From Archegozetes longisetosus (lineage: Eukaryota > Arthropoda > Arachnida > Sarcoptiformes > Trhypochthoniidae): DNA of 64,000 bases. Below, one piece after another: positions 46,102 through 58,349 of this stretch (within the stretch, counting starts at the first letter, position 1; the number at the start of each line of letters is the position of its first letter). The stretch lies in assembly GCA_018873245.2 (NCBI GenBank), contig JAEMBT020000009.1, positions 7,439,288 to 7,503,287 on the forward strand, written 5' to 3'. A model generated the notes under the pieces. It was given only the letters and a program-made list of their open reading frames with translations, searched no databases and was not told the DNA's origin. The position numbers and the translations under genes were made by a program.

Positions 46102-48291
46102 TCAGTGTTTCAATAAAAATCATATTTACCATGAGTCCTTTCTTTATCTCTATATCTCAAAAGCGTACTTCCAGTAAAAGCTTCAAATACAGACAGAAGT
46201 CATGTTGAAAATACTAAAACCTATTTGTGTGGCTCATTTTTATTTTGATGTAACGAAATTCCCAAAATTTGTACAAAATGGATAATATAATCAATTAGGA
46301 AGTATTCGAAAATAAGTTTAATTAACATGATTTATATATAAGAAAAATATTTAAAAAACTAGCATTAGACCGCGATTTATGTGCTTACATTAAATATGTT
46401 GTCACTAGAATTCAAATGAGAAATAACTATAAACGTGAACAGATTCTTTGCTTAATGAGAAACTGCCTTAGGCTCAGTTTAATATTTTCAACAAATCTCA
46501 ATCATTTTCGATAAACTAATGAGTGAATCAAACGACTTATGTCACAATTAAAATCACTAAAAACAAGTCAGTTATTTTCTATTCAATTAAAAACTTATTT
46601 TTGTTGGCAATAACTAATAAGTGTTATCAATCAAATCACTTAAATCAAGACTTAATTGATATCCAATTAAATATAATAAATATTTACACGAAATATATTT
46701 ATATGAAGTCTGTAATTGGCCCACATTATTATTGAAAACAGAAATATGTTTTCGATTGAGAAGAAAATGAATGAATTTGCATTTAGTAATTTTCATTATG
46801 ACCTATAAGTTATTTGGATTACTGATTAGTTATTTGAAGATTGAACACGTCATATTAAATGATTGAGAAAAATGTTCTGTCTTTTCAGAACTGACACTCT
46901 TTTGAAAAGTATTGTACACCAGAAAATATTAATTTCATTTAATTATAGAAATAATTAACATATGGCAAAATGAATTATTTGACACAAAATCTATTTAAGC
47001 AAATAGTGATAGACCACACATTCGGGGATATGCTGACAGAATATATTCTGGATTTGGTTCTTGATATGAAGCTCTTACTTCTCATATGTCTACCTCTAAA
47101 TGGGTTTGGAATAAAGACTTTATAATGGAATGTTGCACATTATTGTTGCAAATGTCGTTCTGCGATAACACTCCATAAGTTTAAGTTTGGATTAGGTCCG
47201 CCACAATCAATATATCTAACCTTTAATTATATGAGTGTAATTTGAGATAATAATATGCGAAATATCACATTCAAGTCAAAAATCAAAGTTAACCCACGGA
47301 TTAAATTTCAGTAAATGTTTTAAATATCTTGATAGTCTTACTGACATCAAATAAATTATTTAATACTCTTGCACTTATTATCCTTTAGTTTATGAAAATA
47401 TGAGTTATATAAAATTTGAATTCGAAATGTATCAATTTTTTTATTTTCAAATCAAACTTTAATTAACTTTCAATTAATATTTAAAAATATCTGAGAAAAT
47501 GATTAACAACTCTTCTGAATAGAAGCGCGTTCGACAATAAGTCCAACGTAATAGTCTTGCTAAATGAAAATTGACTTTCATATTATTTCATTAATGATTG
47601 TTTTACATGATTTCTGGAAAGTTGTTCTCATAATTAATAATGAAGTCCATAGAACTTAAGTTGTGGTTCATCTGTTAAATATTATTCTGTTTTATGTCCC
47701 AATTTTATTATAGGTTTTTGTAAGACACATTTCCTATTCTATAAGCGTTTAGGTTTAGATCAAACCAATTTATAAATTATTCTAACGATTTAGTTGTATT
47801 TCAATGCACACCATTTCATTCACATTGAAAGACACGAAGTTCTTATTCAGTGCCAAATTCGGCGAATGAAGTGCAATCGTCCACCTCTAAGTATTTCGAT
47901 AGAAACGACTCTAGGAAAACTTTGGTCGTTATGTGACTTGATTTAGTGCGATTTCTTTTAGAAAAAAGAATTAGTTTTATTCTCTGATTCGGTCACTCTT
48001 AAGTAACCGTTAATTTTGTGCAAATTTCTCCAAATGTCATCACATTAGTTACAATCATTAATGTAGTCTTGAGAAAGAATAATATATATTAGTAAAGACC
48101 ACAAGTGACATTGTTGACAAAGTTGAACTCATAAGAAAACGCAATGCATGGCTCTCAGATTTAACGCATACTTCTCCTTTGTATTCCCCTCTCAATGCCT
48201 GAAACAAAACACAAATTTCGACTCATTCAATAATAAAGAATAAAAAGATTAATTTGATTTAAATCAAATTAAAAAGGTTCTTCTTATCAAG

Positions 48292-48364
48292 TGAAGGTTC
48301 GAACCTGAAGCTTTGGGTGCTAAATTCCGGATGTTTAGCTTGCTACACCATCGAGCTTAGTATG
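48292..48364 (-). repeat. tRNA-like sequence, probably SINE-derived (copy B)
   Basis: Copy B counterpart of 4168-4240, with identical A-box-like and B-box-like motifs. Confidence 0.4.
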
Positions 48365-48830
48365 TATTGTGTGTATTATTTCTTATCAATTTAGATTTAC
48401 TTATAATCAATCTGCGATTCAGTCAAATAGTTCAGTTGAAATCAAAAATAAAATTCAATGTTTAAACAAATAAAGTAAATTAAACGATTATTTCTAATTT
48501 TACAAAGAATCGAATCTGATTTAATGTTTTACTAACTTTATTAATGAATTCTCACATAAAAGACTGTGCAATACAACGCTTTAATAAAGTAAAAGAAAAA
48601 ATTAGTTAATGAATATATTTTTCCATTTTAGCAACACAGCGTTGAAAGCAATGTAGTTGAAAATTACTATAACTTAATTTAAATTAATGTATTTTTAAAA
48701 TAGTGAAACTTAAGGTAATGTTCTCAAAGATTGAAAATCTTAAGGGAGTTAACTTTTGCATCATTTACGAACTTAAGTATTTTTATATTTAAAAATAATT
48801 CTAATCAAAATGATTGATATAGTATTAGAC

Positions 48831-48998
48831 TTTTTTGTAAAGAACCTCAACGTTAACGCTCAGATGATGAAATGACAATTCGACCAGTCAAAATTCTAAC
48901 TTTATGGGCACTTTTTAGTGTAACCTCCTAAATGCTGCCTGAGACATGCTATAACGGGCAGAGTATAAAGCGTTAACATTATGGTTCTTTACAAAAAA
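48831..48998. mobile_element. 168-bp MITE-like inverted repeat (copy B)
   Basis: Counterpart of 4706-4873; the surrounding 100 bp contain several of the few substitutions between the two duplication copies. Confidence 0.6.
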
Positions 48999-51151
48999 CG
49001 ATAGTAAGAAAAAGGGAACTTCTCATTAGGGTGGGATTGTGCTCATACATTAAGCATATCACTGGTAATGAGATCAGAAATGACTGATCACATACAGTTA
49101 TGTCAGAATACATTCTAACAGCGAAAAGAGTTAACTTTCTAGGAATTAAGTTTCAACATAAAAAATTTTACTTAAGCCAAATAAAACCTCTCCCCTATCA
49201 ATAATTAACTTCTATTTCATTGCATAATGTTTACAAATAGTTGATTATCAAGTGATAAAATTCTTTTTTGTTAGTTATTTCTTACATATTAGTCATAACA
49301 AACTTATTTTCATTGACAGTTGTAAAGTTTTGGCTTTGATTGACTTTCAAAAACTTTTATTTCTCTGATATTTTTTAAATGAAAAAACAGCTATTAGGTG
49401 TCTATCAGTAATTGACTGGTAACATTTATTTTAGCATAACTGTACAAATTCCTTGCTTAATGAGAAACTGCCTTAAGGTCAGTTTAATATATTTTCGATA
49501 AGTATTAATGATTAAAGCGAAACCGCAATAATTATCACATGTAGAAAGTACAGCGTAACTCAAATGCTATTCAAATCGAGTTTTCAATCAATTATAAAAC
49601 CGTAATAAATGTGAGAAAAATAATTATATTATGATTCAGCTATAGGCAACTCGTCAGTCAGTAAGAAATAAATCACCTTTAACTGGATTTATCTCTATCC
49701 AATTTCTTTAGCATGCGCTTAAGAAATCGCTTGAATGAAAACAGATTTTAAAAAGATAAACTCATTCAAATTTGTGCTTCGGCTAACGTCAAATCAATGT
49801 TTTGAAATGTTTATTTTCTCATTGAGACGTTTTTATTGCTTATTTTCTAAAATATAGGAAAACATAGATCAAAAGCAATAACTAAAACAAAATCCAAAAA
49901 AGAAACTAACTGAAGTCAATCGGTTATTACTCGTATTTGTTCTTTCGCCAACAACCACATCAAACTATAAATTAAATTATTTGACAGTTAAAACAAAATT
50001 TAGTCTAATTTTATTAAAGAGGTAGTAATCATTTACAGAAATAAGTAAGAATATTGAAACCTAGTTAAGTCATTCTTATTAGCTCAGTGCTCTAAAAACT
50101 AACAATGATTGCTTGAATTTTCGCTTTTCTCTGTTGATGATTAATTAGACAACTTATTTTTGTTAGAAACACTTAAAAATTCTTAGAATTTTTTTCTTTT
50201 TCTCTTTCTGTTGAGCCTATGTATTGATACCTCTTCTTTAACGGATTATAACTTTACTACTCTATGAGAAATCATCAATTTTTAACATGAGATCTCATGA
50301 GACACGGTTCTATTATCACTATCAAAATCAGTATTCAAAAATATCAGGAAAGGTGTTAGGCCGAAAACTTTTCGGCTGGCCGATAGTTATGGAATCCTGG
50401 CCAAACATTTGCATAGATCGTCATTTTTTTATCGAAATAATTTATCACATACCTTCGCCATGAGTCGAGTGAGCGGTAGAACATTCTCTATGAAAATAAA
50501 ATATTTGAAAATTTTTTAATTAAGAAGTTGCTCGATGTAACGCAATGCGATAATACCTGGGATTAATAGTTATATCGCTATAGTCTGAATAGGTGCAGCA
50601 TAAAAGGATTAAAAACAATATAAATAAAGTTTTCTTGTAATCAGCTCAAAAAGAAATTGTGATTAATTGACTGAAGACTTACTAAGGCCTCATTCCCCAC
50701 TTATGCGCTGCGCTATTCACTGACCTAAGTACGGAATAGATTACAAAATTGTATTTGATTTAGATTAAGTTTATTACATCAATTTTCATATCAATGAAGA
50801 GGTAAGAAATTCAAGTTGAAACAAACCAGAAAATGTTTTCAGTTAGAATATTGTAAAAATAAAAGCATACGAAAAATGAGTTTCAAAGTGTCTCATTCAA
50901 CAAATAGTATGGTATAGAAGTCGGAACTATTATCAACATCAAAACCACTAGTTTTATCTGTAACTGAATGATAGAATCTTTGGCAATATCACTGCAATCA
51001 ACGGACTTTCCTTTTGTGATGGCCTCCGAATTTTTCTTAACTAAAAGCCGGTAACAAGAGAGAATTTGAAACATATTATCATTCAGGCGTTAGACTAAGG
51101 CTTTAAATATTGTCATCTTTAACATTAATTGAATCACAAATGACTTAGATT

Positions 51152-51325
51152 TTATAAAAACCCGCTTTTACCATTTAAAATAAAGACAAACTTTTCTAAA
51201 ATTAATTTTGAGACATTTTCAATAAAACTTTCCAGTTCTTGAGTTGTAGACAAAACAGGATTTAAACTATCAAATAGAAGCAAATTATCGGTTTCTAGTT
51301 CTTTTTCAATATTTATAAATGACAT
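51152..51325 (-). CDS. Small hypothetical ORF (copy B)
   Basis: Copy B counterpart of the 57-codon frame at 7026-7199. Function unknown and possibly not a gene. Confidence 0.2.
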   Translation of the reverse strand: MSFINIEKELETDNLLLFDSLNPVLSTTQELESFIENVSKLILEKFVFILNGKSGFL

Positions 51326-51715
51326 TTCAAATTTTCATTTAAACTAGTATAACTCAGGTCAATTCGAAGACTAGTTTTATTAATTGAAATCAAAGTTTGT
51401 TCGACTTCTATAACACAGTAATTTTTTGGATTTAATTTCAACGAAAATGACAAAACTTGTCAAAATGTTTCGCGCAATATTCGATCGCATTTATTCTCGT
51501 ACCCCAAAGTGTTCTCACTAGTTCTGATGGAATTACTATTTCGGGAAACATTCATTAAACATTTGTCTTTTCTCTGGTGCTTAGACCTTAAAAGTACTAC
51601 TTATTATAAAATTCGGATAGAGGTCAATTTTTGGGATTGATATCCATAACCACTAAAAAATTGCATTTATATAAAATAACAGTCTCTAATCACTAGATAA
51701 GACAACCAGCCTTAT

Positions 51716-52466
51716 TCATAAATGCCACTTAAACAATTACTTGAAAAGTTGTAACTTAAGTGGCAATTTTCATATTCAAAAAATTCACTTGAAATAAAGT
51801 AGTATCTTTAGGGTTAACATCTCAAGTGTCGCTTTAAGGGTACATAAGACCACCCTTGAGTAGAGAAATTAGTTTAGATATTTAGTTAATTATGAACGAT
51901 TCGATTGATTTGCAAGATATAAAATATGAAAATCCATTCCACAAGACTCCGATTGCAAGAAGCGTTTATTTTCTGACTAATCCTATAGATGTTTATCCTG
52001 ATAAACATTTCAAAATACTTTACCGTATGTCAAAACAGAGAGTTTATGATTTATTAAATTTAATTATAGACGATTTAACTGTAAGTGACGTTGACAGCAG
52101 AGGTTATCCATTCCCACCGCCTCCTTTAATGCTAATCGGGCTACGTTTTACGCCACTGGATCTGTTCAACAAGTTGTTAATGATACAGTTGTGGTTTCAC
52201 AGTCAACAGTTTCCAGAGTTGTCGCTAAAGTTCCAAAACGTATTGCAAAAAGTTGATTTTGGTGATAAAATGTATCGAGCTTTAGTCAAAGTTATCGTTT
52301 GCACTTGCGTTGAACAATAAGCTATAACTTACATGAGTGACACTCGAATAAGTGTTAAGATTTTTATGAATAGTTCATAAGTAGTAACTTGAAGTTACAC
52401 CTCAAGTAATTAAAGTTAGCCCTTAGTCAAGCCCTTAGCTAATACTTAAGTGTTATTTATTAATAT
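51716..52466. mobile_element. PIF/Harbinger element remnant (copy B)
   Basis: Copy B counterpart of 7590-8340, with clearly more substitutions against copy A than the sequence to its left. Confidence 0.5.
51892..52320 (+). pseudogene. Harbinger (HARBI1-type) transposase fragment, frameshifted (copy B)
   Basis: 142 codons in the track frame, with the same one-base shift at cgttttacg that moves the VSQSTVSRVV helix-turn-helix into another frame. Several amino acid differences from copy A, for example DVYPDKH versus NVYPDKH. No catalytic core, so it cannot be active. Confidence 0.75.
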
Positions 52467-53402
52467 GACTGAATATTCCTGGAAATCGTATGAAGGATAG
52501 TTCACGGAATGGAGATTCAGGACTTATCAACAGACAGGCATTACTAATAATCTTATAGATTAGGTCGCTTGTCACTTTAAATTTCAATACACATATCAAA
52601 CAATGTTTACTGATTTTTCATATTCATAAAAAGTGGAAACAATTTCAACTCAATTTGAATATAATCAAGAGAAGGATATTGTCGCAGGTTTTCCATATAC
52701 AAGTGTGTAAAAGTGAAAATGAGACTGCGATACTATACATTAGAAGCAATAACTTTATCAGTATCTAATTTATAGTATATTTAAAACATTATCTAAGCTT
52801 TTATTTGAAAATAATTTCACCTCGGAATAAGTCTAAAATTGCATATGGAAACCTAATGCTTGCAATTCATTTTGATTGAGGGGTATGAATAAATTTTAAG
52901 TTATGTTATTAATGAGTTTCTGTTCTGTTCACTCGTCCAAAATATTTACCATTAGCTTCAGTGCATGTCTCATATCTTATGATTAAGTCGTCAAATGCTT
53001 TGTTGCGCTCAGTTTTGCAACATTGCTAATTTTGCAAAGTTTCCAGAATGTAGTCCTCTGATTTAATAATTGTTGCTTGCATTTGGTTTTTTGGTCATTT
53101 TGGTGTATTTCGTGTATAATTCAATTTTAGTTCAAATTGCTGTTATTAAAAAAACTGTTGAATACTGATAAAAATGTAAACATGATAAGAGATATAAGAC
53201 GCAACACAAAATTTAGTTACCATGAGATAAGTCTTTGCTTTGAAATGCTTTCGTTAATCAAACTTATTTTAATGATAAGCTAAATCAATATGGTTAATGA
53301 ATTTACTTACAAACTAAGGAAAATATCTGAATTCAATGCTATTTCTGAGCTATTCGTTTGAAAAATAACTTTGTTTAAAAGAACCAATTGTTTCTATCTT
53401 AC

Positions 53403-53895
53403 ATGAACATTTTAAATCTCATCAAAATGAGTGATCATCAAAAAGAAATTAAAGTTAGAAAAGCGACAGAATTACGAAAAGGGAAGAACATCTATAAAAT
53501 GTCAGCTCAAAAAAGAGGTTATTGTATTATTTTTGATAATTACACTTTCACATCGTTACCAAATCGTTACGGATGTAGAACTGATTCCAATTTGTTGAAG
53601 CAAGTGTTTACCCAATTGAATTTTATTGTTGAACTTTACAAAAATGTCTTAGCTAAGGAAATTAATTATATTCTTGAAAATTATGCTTCTAAAAAAGAAC
53701 TAGCTTCACACGACGCTTTAATTATTATTATCCTCTCTCATGGATATAAAGACTTTGTTTGTGGCATTGATTTTTAAGCTGGAAATGAAATTAAAGGAGC
53801 TGTCAGTGTACAAGAAATTGTTGGAAATTTTTCAAGCAATAAGTGTCCATTTTTGAAAAATAAACCGAAATTATTTTTTCTCAACTCTACGAAAT
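53403..53895 (+). pseudogene. Caspase p20-like exon, catalytic cysteine lost, in-frame stop
   Basis: First ATG at 53403. YKMSAQKRGYCIIFDN is the usual p20 start, then GCRTDSNLLKQVFTQLNF and DALIIIILSHGY with the catalytic His. TAA at 53775 interrupts VCGIDF/AGNEI, yet the same frame goes on to match caspases (CPFLKNKPKLFFLN). Where QACRG is expected it reads LNSTK, so there is no nucleophile even if the stop is read through. No CARD or DED prodomain is visible upstream; an earlier exon could exist. Confidence 0.7.
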
Positions 53896-56800
53896 GTAAT
53901 TAATTTCAAGTTCGAAAGTTTTCATTTATATTAATCATCTCAAATGTTTTAATATAAATGTTTCTTAGATACAGAAGTAAATTCGAGAAACGAGAATGGC
54001 TTAATTAATATTTCGGACGTTTTTCTAGGTAAGAGCAAAAATGTGGAATTTTTAATTAATTCATGAGAAATAAGTGATAAATTGCATAATTAGAATGTCC
54101 TGAAATAGATATCATTTCTTCATAGAATCTGTAGATATGAAATAGTTTTAAAAATCCTAACATAATAATAGTGTGCTCCAAACATACTGCATAACGTATA
54201 AAAAATATGATTGAAGAGGGACATGCTTTTTCTATCCTCTGCTTCAATTAGCGAATTCTTTGAGATTTATAATTTTCGTTAAATCCCTTTAATAAAATCT
54301 TTGAACGAAATCAAAAATTTGCTTGTATCAGTTTATACAGCATTTCGAAATTGCAATGAGGGTTCGTATTTCAGTAGAGTACTGGCCAAAACATTGATCG
54401 ATCAATCGTATAAACTTGAAATTCTGGAGATTTACGAAAAAGTAAGTAAGACTTACCTCATTCACGAAATTTTAGATTTGAACTTTTAGGTTAAAAGTCT
54501 TTGCGATGAAAAAAGTGGTCGCAATTCAGATGTAACTAAACTGGAACCCGAGCTAGAGCTAATTTGTTGGGATAAGAAACTTTATTTCAACCCTGGTCTT
54601 TGGCAGGATAATGGTAATTCTATAGAAATATTACATGTGTCACCTGAATTTCTCATTAAAAAAGTCAAATTAACACGAGATCGGACTTTACTCTTTGGAT
54701 ATGTTGAAACTTTTCTCTCTGATTCTGGTCCATTAATGATTGTTGAAATTACTGAGAGTAAGTTAAATTTTATATGATAGCTAGTGTGTAAGTTTTTTCC
54801 TTGTTGTCTGATTTTATTATTTACGCAGAACCAGACAACATAATCCGAAAAATAAGATTTTTGCATGATTCGACAAATTGCTAATTTAATTGAAAAATTG
54901 GCAGAAGCTATACATTTGCTCCTGCTTTGTGTACTATACAGTCATTGACAAAACTGAGGCTCGGTTTTTGAACATTCTATACCCCTAAATGTAACTTAAT
55001 TTGAATGAAATTATTTTGGAGAGACTATGAGTTCCGTAAAACATTTTTAAAAAGTGGCGTACTCTTTCTTCCATTGGTCTGTTCACAAACAATAATAACT
55101 CACACAGAAGTAACCAATGAATATTTTTGAATTCTGATAAATGGATTCAAAACTAACTAAAAATGATTGAACGCAAGTATTTTGCTTTGGCCGAAGGTCT
55201 CTTAACTTCAGAATTATAGCACATTAAACTTTAAAATTTTGAATTTTTAGTTGAGCAGAACTTTCGAATAAGAGCCCAAATATCTTGATATTGGTATCAA
55301 ATTTAAGCTTTTAAAAAGTTCTAAAAAATCATTTGCTTAGATATTCAAATCCAAATGATACAAATTTTGTCAATAAAGTGACTATTCGTTCAATTCTGAC
55401 ATTATTATAACGATTTTAGGTGTTGTGTTGAAATTAAGACAATGAATGAAATAACAAAGCAAGGCAAAATTTGCGCTATATATATATAAAGTAAACTTGA
55501 CTGTAAATATTTAAGGAAATGATTTTAGAAATCTTTATAAGCTATAATTTTATACCAATATCAATACATATGGGCTCTTATTCGAAAAGTTCTGCTCAAC
55601 AAAAATTCAAATTTTTAAAATCTTTTAAAATACGCATTGGTTACTTCTGTGTGGGTTAACATTTTTTATGAAGACCAATGGGAGAAGGAACACATCACTT
55701 TGTGAAAATTGTTTTCCGCAACCTATAATCCCTCCAAAAAAGTTTCATTCAGATTGAATTACATTTAAAGGTATAGAATGCTCAAAAACAGAGCCCCTCA
55801 GTTTTGTCAATGACTGTACATATAATTGAAAATAAAAAAAATAAGAAGTGAGCGGTTTAAACTTTAGACAACTTTGAAAACACATATTTCCTCAGAGAAA
55901 GGTTTTATCAAATTGGCGTAGGCATCAAATGAAAGGAAGTTGAAAATATTAAAGAAATTATATTAAAAACACTTTTATCAAGACAATAACACAAATGGCA
56001 ATTGATAAAAAAATGTTTCGTTTTGAAATCGCACAATGCATTTCCGAAAATCGAGAACCCTCAGACGCATAAGCGATTAGGCACTGTGCGAAGCCTAATA
56101 GAGAGTATCTGCAGAAAACAATGCAAAACAGGTAGTGAGGGTGCCGATGTTATTTTGGCATAGTTATGTTTAATTTTAGAAATAAAATGCCTTTTTACTG
56201 ATATTTTGTGGGTGTTTGTAGTATTTCTTTATAGAATGTAGTTGAAAATTAAAGTTGTTTAAATTTTAACAGCTCACACCTTACATGCTTTCAAAGTCAT
56301 CTTAAAGTTTAAATCGCTCACACACTTTCTATTAGAAAATGACAATAGGACCATTATTTTACAAATGTTTAGGCCTAAAATAGCTTTATTGACTCAACAA
56401 AAATACGATGTGAAAATCTAATTGCTTGAGATATTTTTCTGTTATCAAATGTTAGCTTTGAGTATTTTAAAGCTTGAAAAAGTTTACTTGTTAATAATTG
56501 AACTTTTTATAATTGGTGACTAAAGTTTTTGAAATAACGCTGAATTTTATCTTTTTCACCGAGCTTCACTGTCAAAGTTAATAATTTCGGCTCTGCTTTA
56601 ACCGTATTCACTCCAAACAAGTCGAAAGCAATTTCGGGAAAAATTTTAGATTATTTTAGATTGTTTTTCTCGAAACAGTATTAGAAATTCAAACATAAAT
56701 CAGTAAATTAAATTGACCTCATTGTTATGTTCTGCTAAGTTTATTGTTCAAAATTATGCAATAAAATAAAGCATATGATATTAAAACTTTGTCAACATAA

Positions 56801-58311
56801 TCTTAAAAATCATTTGAATGTTAGTTTCATGACTTAAAAGCTCACGAGTAACTTCTAATTAATATTAGAATGTCAAGGAATTAATGTCCGATTCTTAAAC
56901 CAAAGATGTTTATTGTTTCAAAAATAGACAAGCTAATCAATAAAATATTGACCCTCATTATATATGATAACCCCCCCATCTTGTCACCAAATTTTCGATT
57001 CTTCTCCTATTTTTAGATAATAAGATTTGAATATACTCCTCTTTTAATCGGACATTAAATCATTGACAATCCAATAACTAATGTATTCATGAATTTTTAT
57101 AAAGTTAATTTCACAGTAGAAAAACTTTTAAAAAACTACTTGATATTTTTCATGCGGAACACATTTATTACTTTTTATAGGAAATTCATCAGAATAAAAA
57201 TTTATAGATTTTAAAATTGATAATTTTAAACACAGAACTTCACTACCGAATGCTGAAAATATCTTTCTATTCAAATTCATACAGAATTTCTGTGTCAAAA
57301 GCCGACTCATTCTCAATCTGATAAACATATGTATAAATGGTAGCTTAGAAATTTATTAATTGAGTTTTTTGTCATGTTTTCGTTCGGCAAAATATCACAA
57401 GTTGGTAATTTGTACCCTTTCTAGTAATTCACTATTAGTTGAATTTACAAATAACATTTCGATGATTGGGATTAACACCAAATTGAAAAATAATTAGAAA
57501 ATTTTTCTTTCATTTCTTATTCTACCGGAAACATGACTTTTGCGTAACACTAAAGGTTTATGAAATCTTGATCGAAAACTAATTTAATATGCCAAATTTT
57601 AAAGTTATCAGCTTAAGAAAGGGTTCCTAAATTTTAGTCGCGGATAATTGACTTTCCTATATTTTAGACACTCCTGCATCCGAAATGTGTATTGAAGTGG
57701 GAGATATCATTTTTCAAATAAATAAAAACTGGACATTCACTAACGACGTTTACAAGTTTTATCCTGAAAGAGAAGTCGGAACTGAAGTTGAACTAATATT
57801 GGTTAACGCTGAACCTGGTGTTATTAGAGGATTGAGCTTAGAAAAACACGAAAAATCAAACATTCTCTCGAGAGTTAATGAAAGTATTAATATATTAAGT
57901 CTAATTTGGGAGACCAATATTTTTGATAGAGTACAAATGCAAAATGCTAAAGATACTTTTACCGAAGCATATATCCAATCAAGATTATTCTTGGTACGAG
58001 GAAATGACAGAGGAAAACCTGCCTGGCATTATTTTTTGGTTGATAACGAAAAAATAGAAATTTTCAACGAAGTAAGTAAAACTGGTAATATGGATGTCCA
58101 ACATTATGGGAAAATTCTTGCTAGTGGTTGGGGTAAAGATCCACCGAAATCTGTAATAGACCGAATAATGGAAACCGCTAGGAGGAAAGCAAATGTTGCT
58201 GAAGAAGAACCTATCTTAGATACATCAAGGAAAGAACCATCAGATGTATTTAAGACTGTGAATACCAGACTAATGAAATTGTTTATTGAACTTATGACAA
58301 GAAAATCATGA
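53403..58311 (+). CDS. Caspase-like / PDZ fusion protein, caspase part broken
   Basis: Exons I can follow: about 53403-53895 (p20), 53969-54028 (linker), about 54283-54441 (p10), 54491-54757 (p10 end plus first half of PDZ), 57668-58311 (second half of PDZ plus C-terminal module). Introns are 73, about 250, 49 and 2910 nt. The exon 54491-54757 passes without a break from the caspase end DKKLYFNPGL into PDZ sequence, so the fusion is seen directly. The caspase His is kept (IILSHGY), but QACxG is replaced by LNSTK, and TAA interrupts p20 at 53775. One base is missing at about 54540. Caspases cleave after Asp in cell death and immunity; this one looks catalytically dead or a pseudogene. The p10 acceptor is not clear. 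AATAAA at 58345. Confidence 0.6.
54283..54757 (+). CDS. Caspase p10-like part and first half of PDZ domain
   Basis: KNLLVSVYTAFRN and EGSYFSRVLAKTL, KLEILEIYEKV match caspase p10. After a 49-nt intron, KKLYFNPGL is the usual last strand. The chain goes straight on to KKVKLTRDRTLLFGYVE, the PDZ first strand and GLGF-type carboxylate loop, and MIVEITE. One A is missing at about 54540 (actaactgg). Ends phase 1 at gtaagt. Confidence 0.7.
54939..55816. mobile_element. 878-bp Tc1-type foldback MITE in the caspase-PDZ intron
   Basis: Ends CAGTCATTGACAAAACTGAGG and its complement, flanked by TA (54937-54938 and 55817-55818). Arms of roughly 220 bp at each end pair, and a second inner pair around 55250-55300 and 55553-55620 continues the foldback. 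No coding content. Arms are diverged. Confidence 0.8.
55820..57665. other. Rest of the large intron, no feature seen
   Basis: AT-rich intron sequence ending in tatattttag before the final exon. A C9 run occurs near 56972. No reading frame I would support. Confidence 0.4.
57668..58311 (+). CDS. Second half of PDZ domain and an unnamed C-terminal module
   Basis: Joins TE from the previous exon to NTPASEMCIEVGDIIFQIN, a textbook PDZ stretch (gSPA...VGDxIlxVN), then EVELILVNA. After about 60 helix-prone residues comes AWHYFLVDNEKI followed by DVQHYGKILASGWGKDPP, a compact module with conserved-looking Trp, Gly and Pro residues that I cannot name. The last 50 residues are charged. The frame is intact for 208 codons from the internal ATG at 57685, so this half could be expressed on its own. 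PDZ domains bind C-terminal peptides and usually anchor proteins to scaffolds. Confidence 0.7.
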
Positions 58312-58349
58312 GTCAATGTCTTACCTCCATAATCTCGAAATCACAATAA

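Larger units (their letters stand above)
44124..53072. repeat. Segmental duplication, copy B
   Basis: Near-identical direct copy of 1-8947. The left junction (about 44124) is inside the window, preceded by unrelated AT-rich sequence. The right junction at 53072 is followed by the caspase-like gene region. It carries the same foldback element with nested MITE, tRNA-like sequence, small MITE and Harbinger fragment as copy A. A 6-bp difference is visible near 44440 (extra gggtgc beside a GC-rich GTCCCGG/CCGGGAC hairpin). No intact gene is seen in 46105-48290 or 49000-51150. Confidence 0.97.

Noticed and set aside
54056..54866. Minus-strand ORFs opposite the caspase-PDZ gene (54056-54247 and 54582-54866)
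   Set aside because: The plus strand encodes caspase p10 and PDZ at 54301-54757; the minus-strand frames show no motif.
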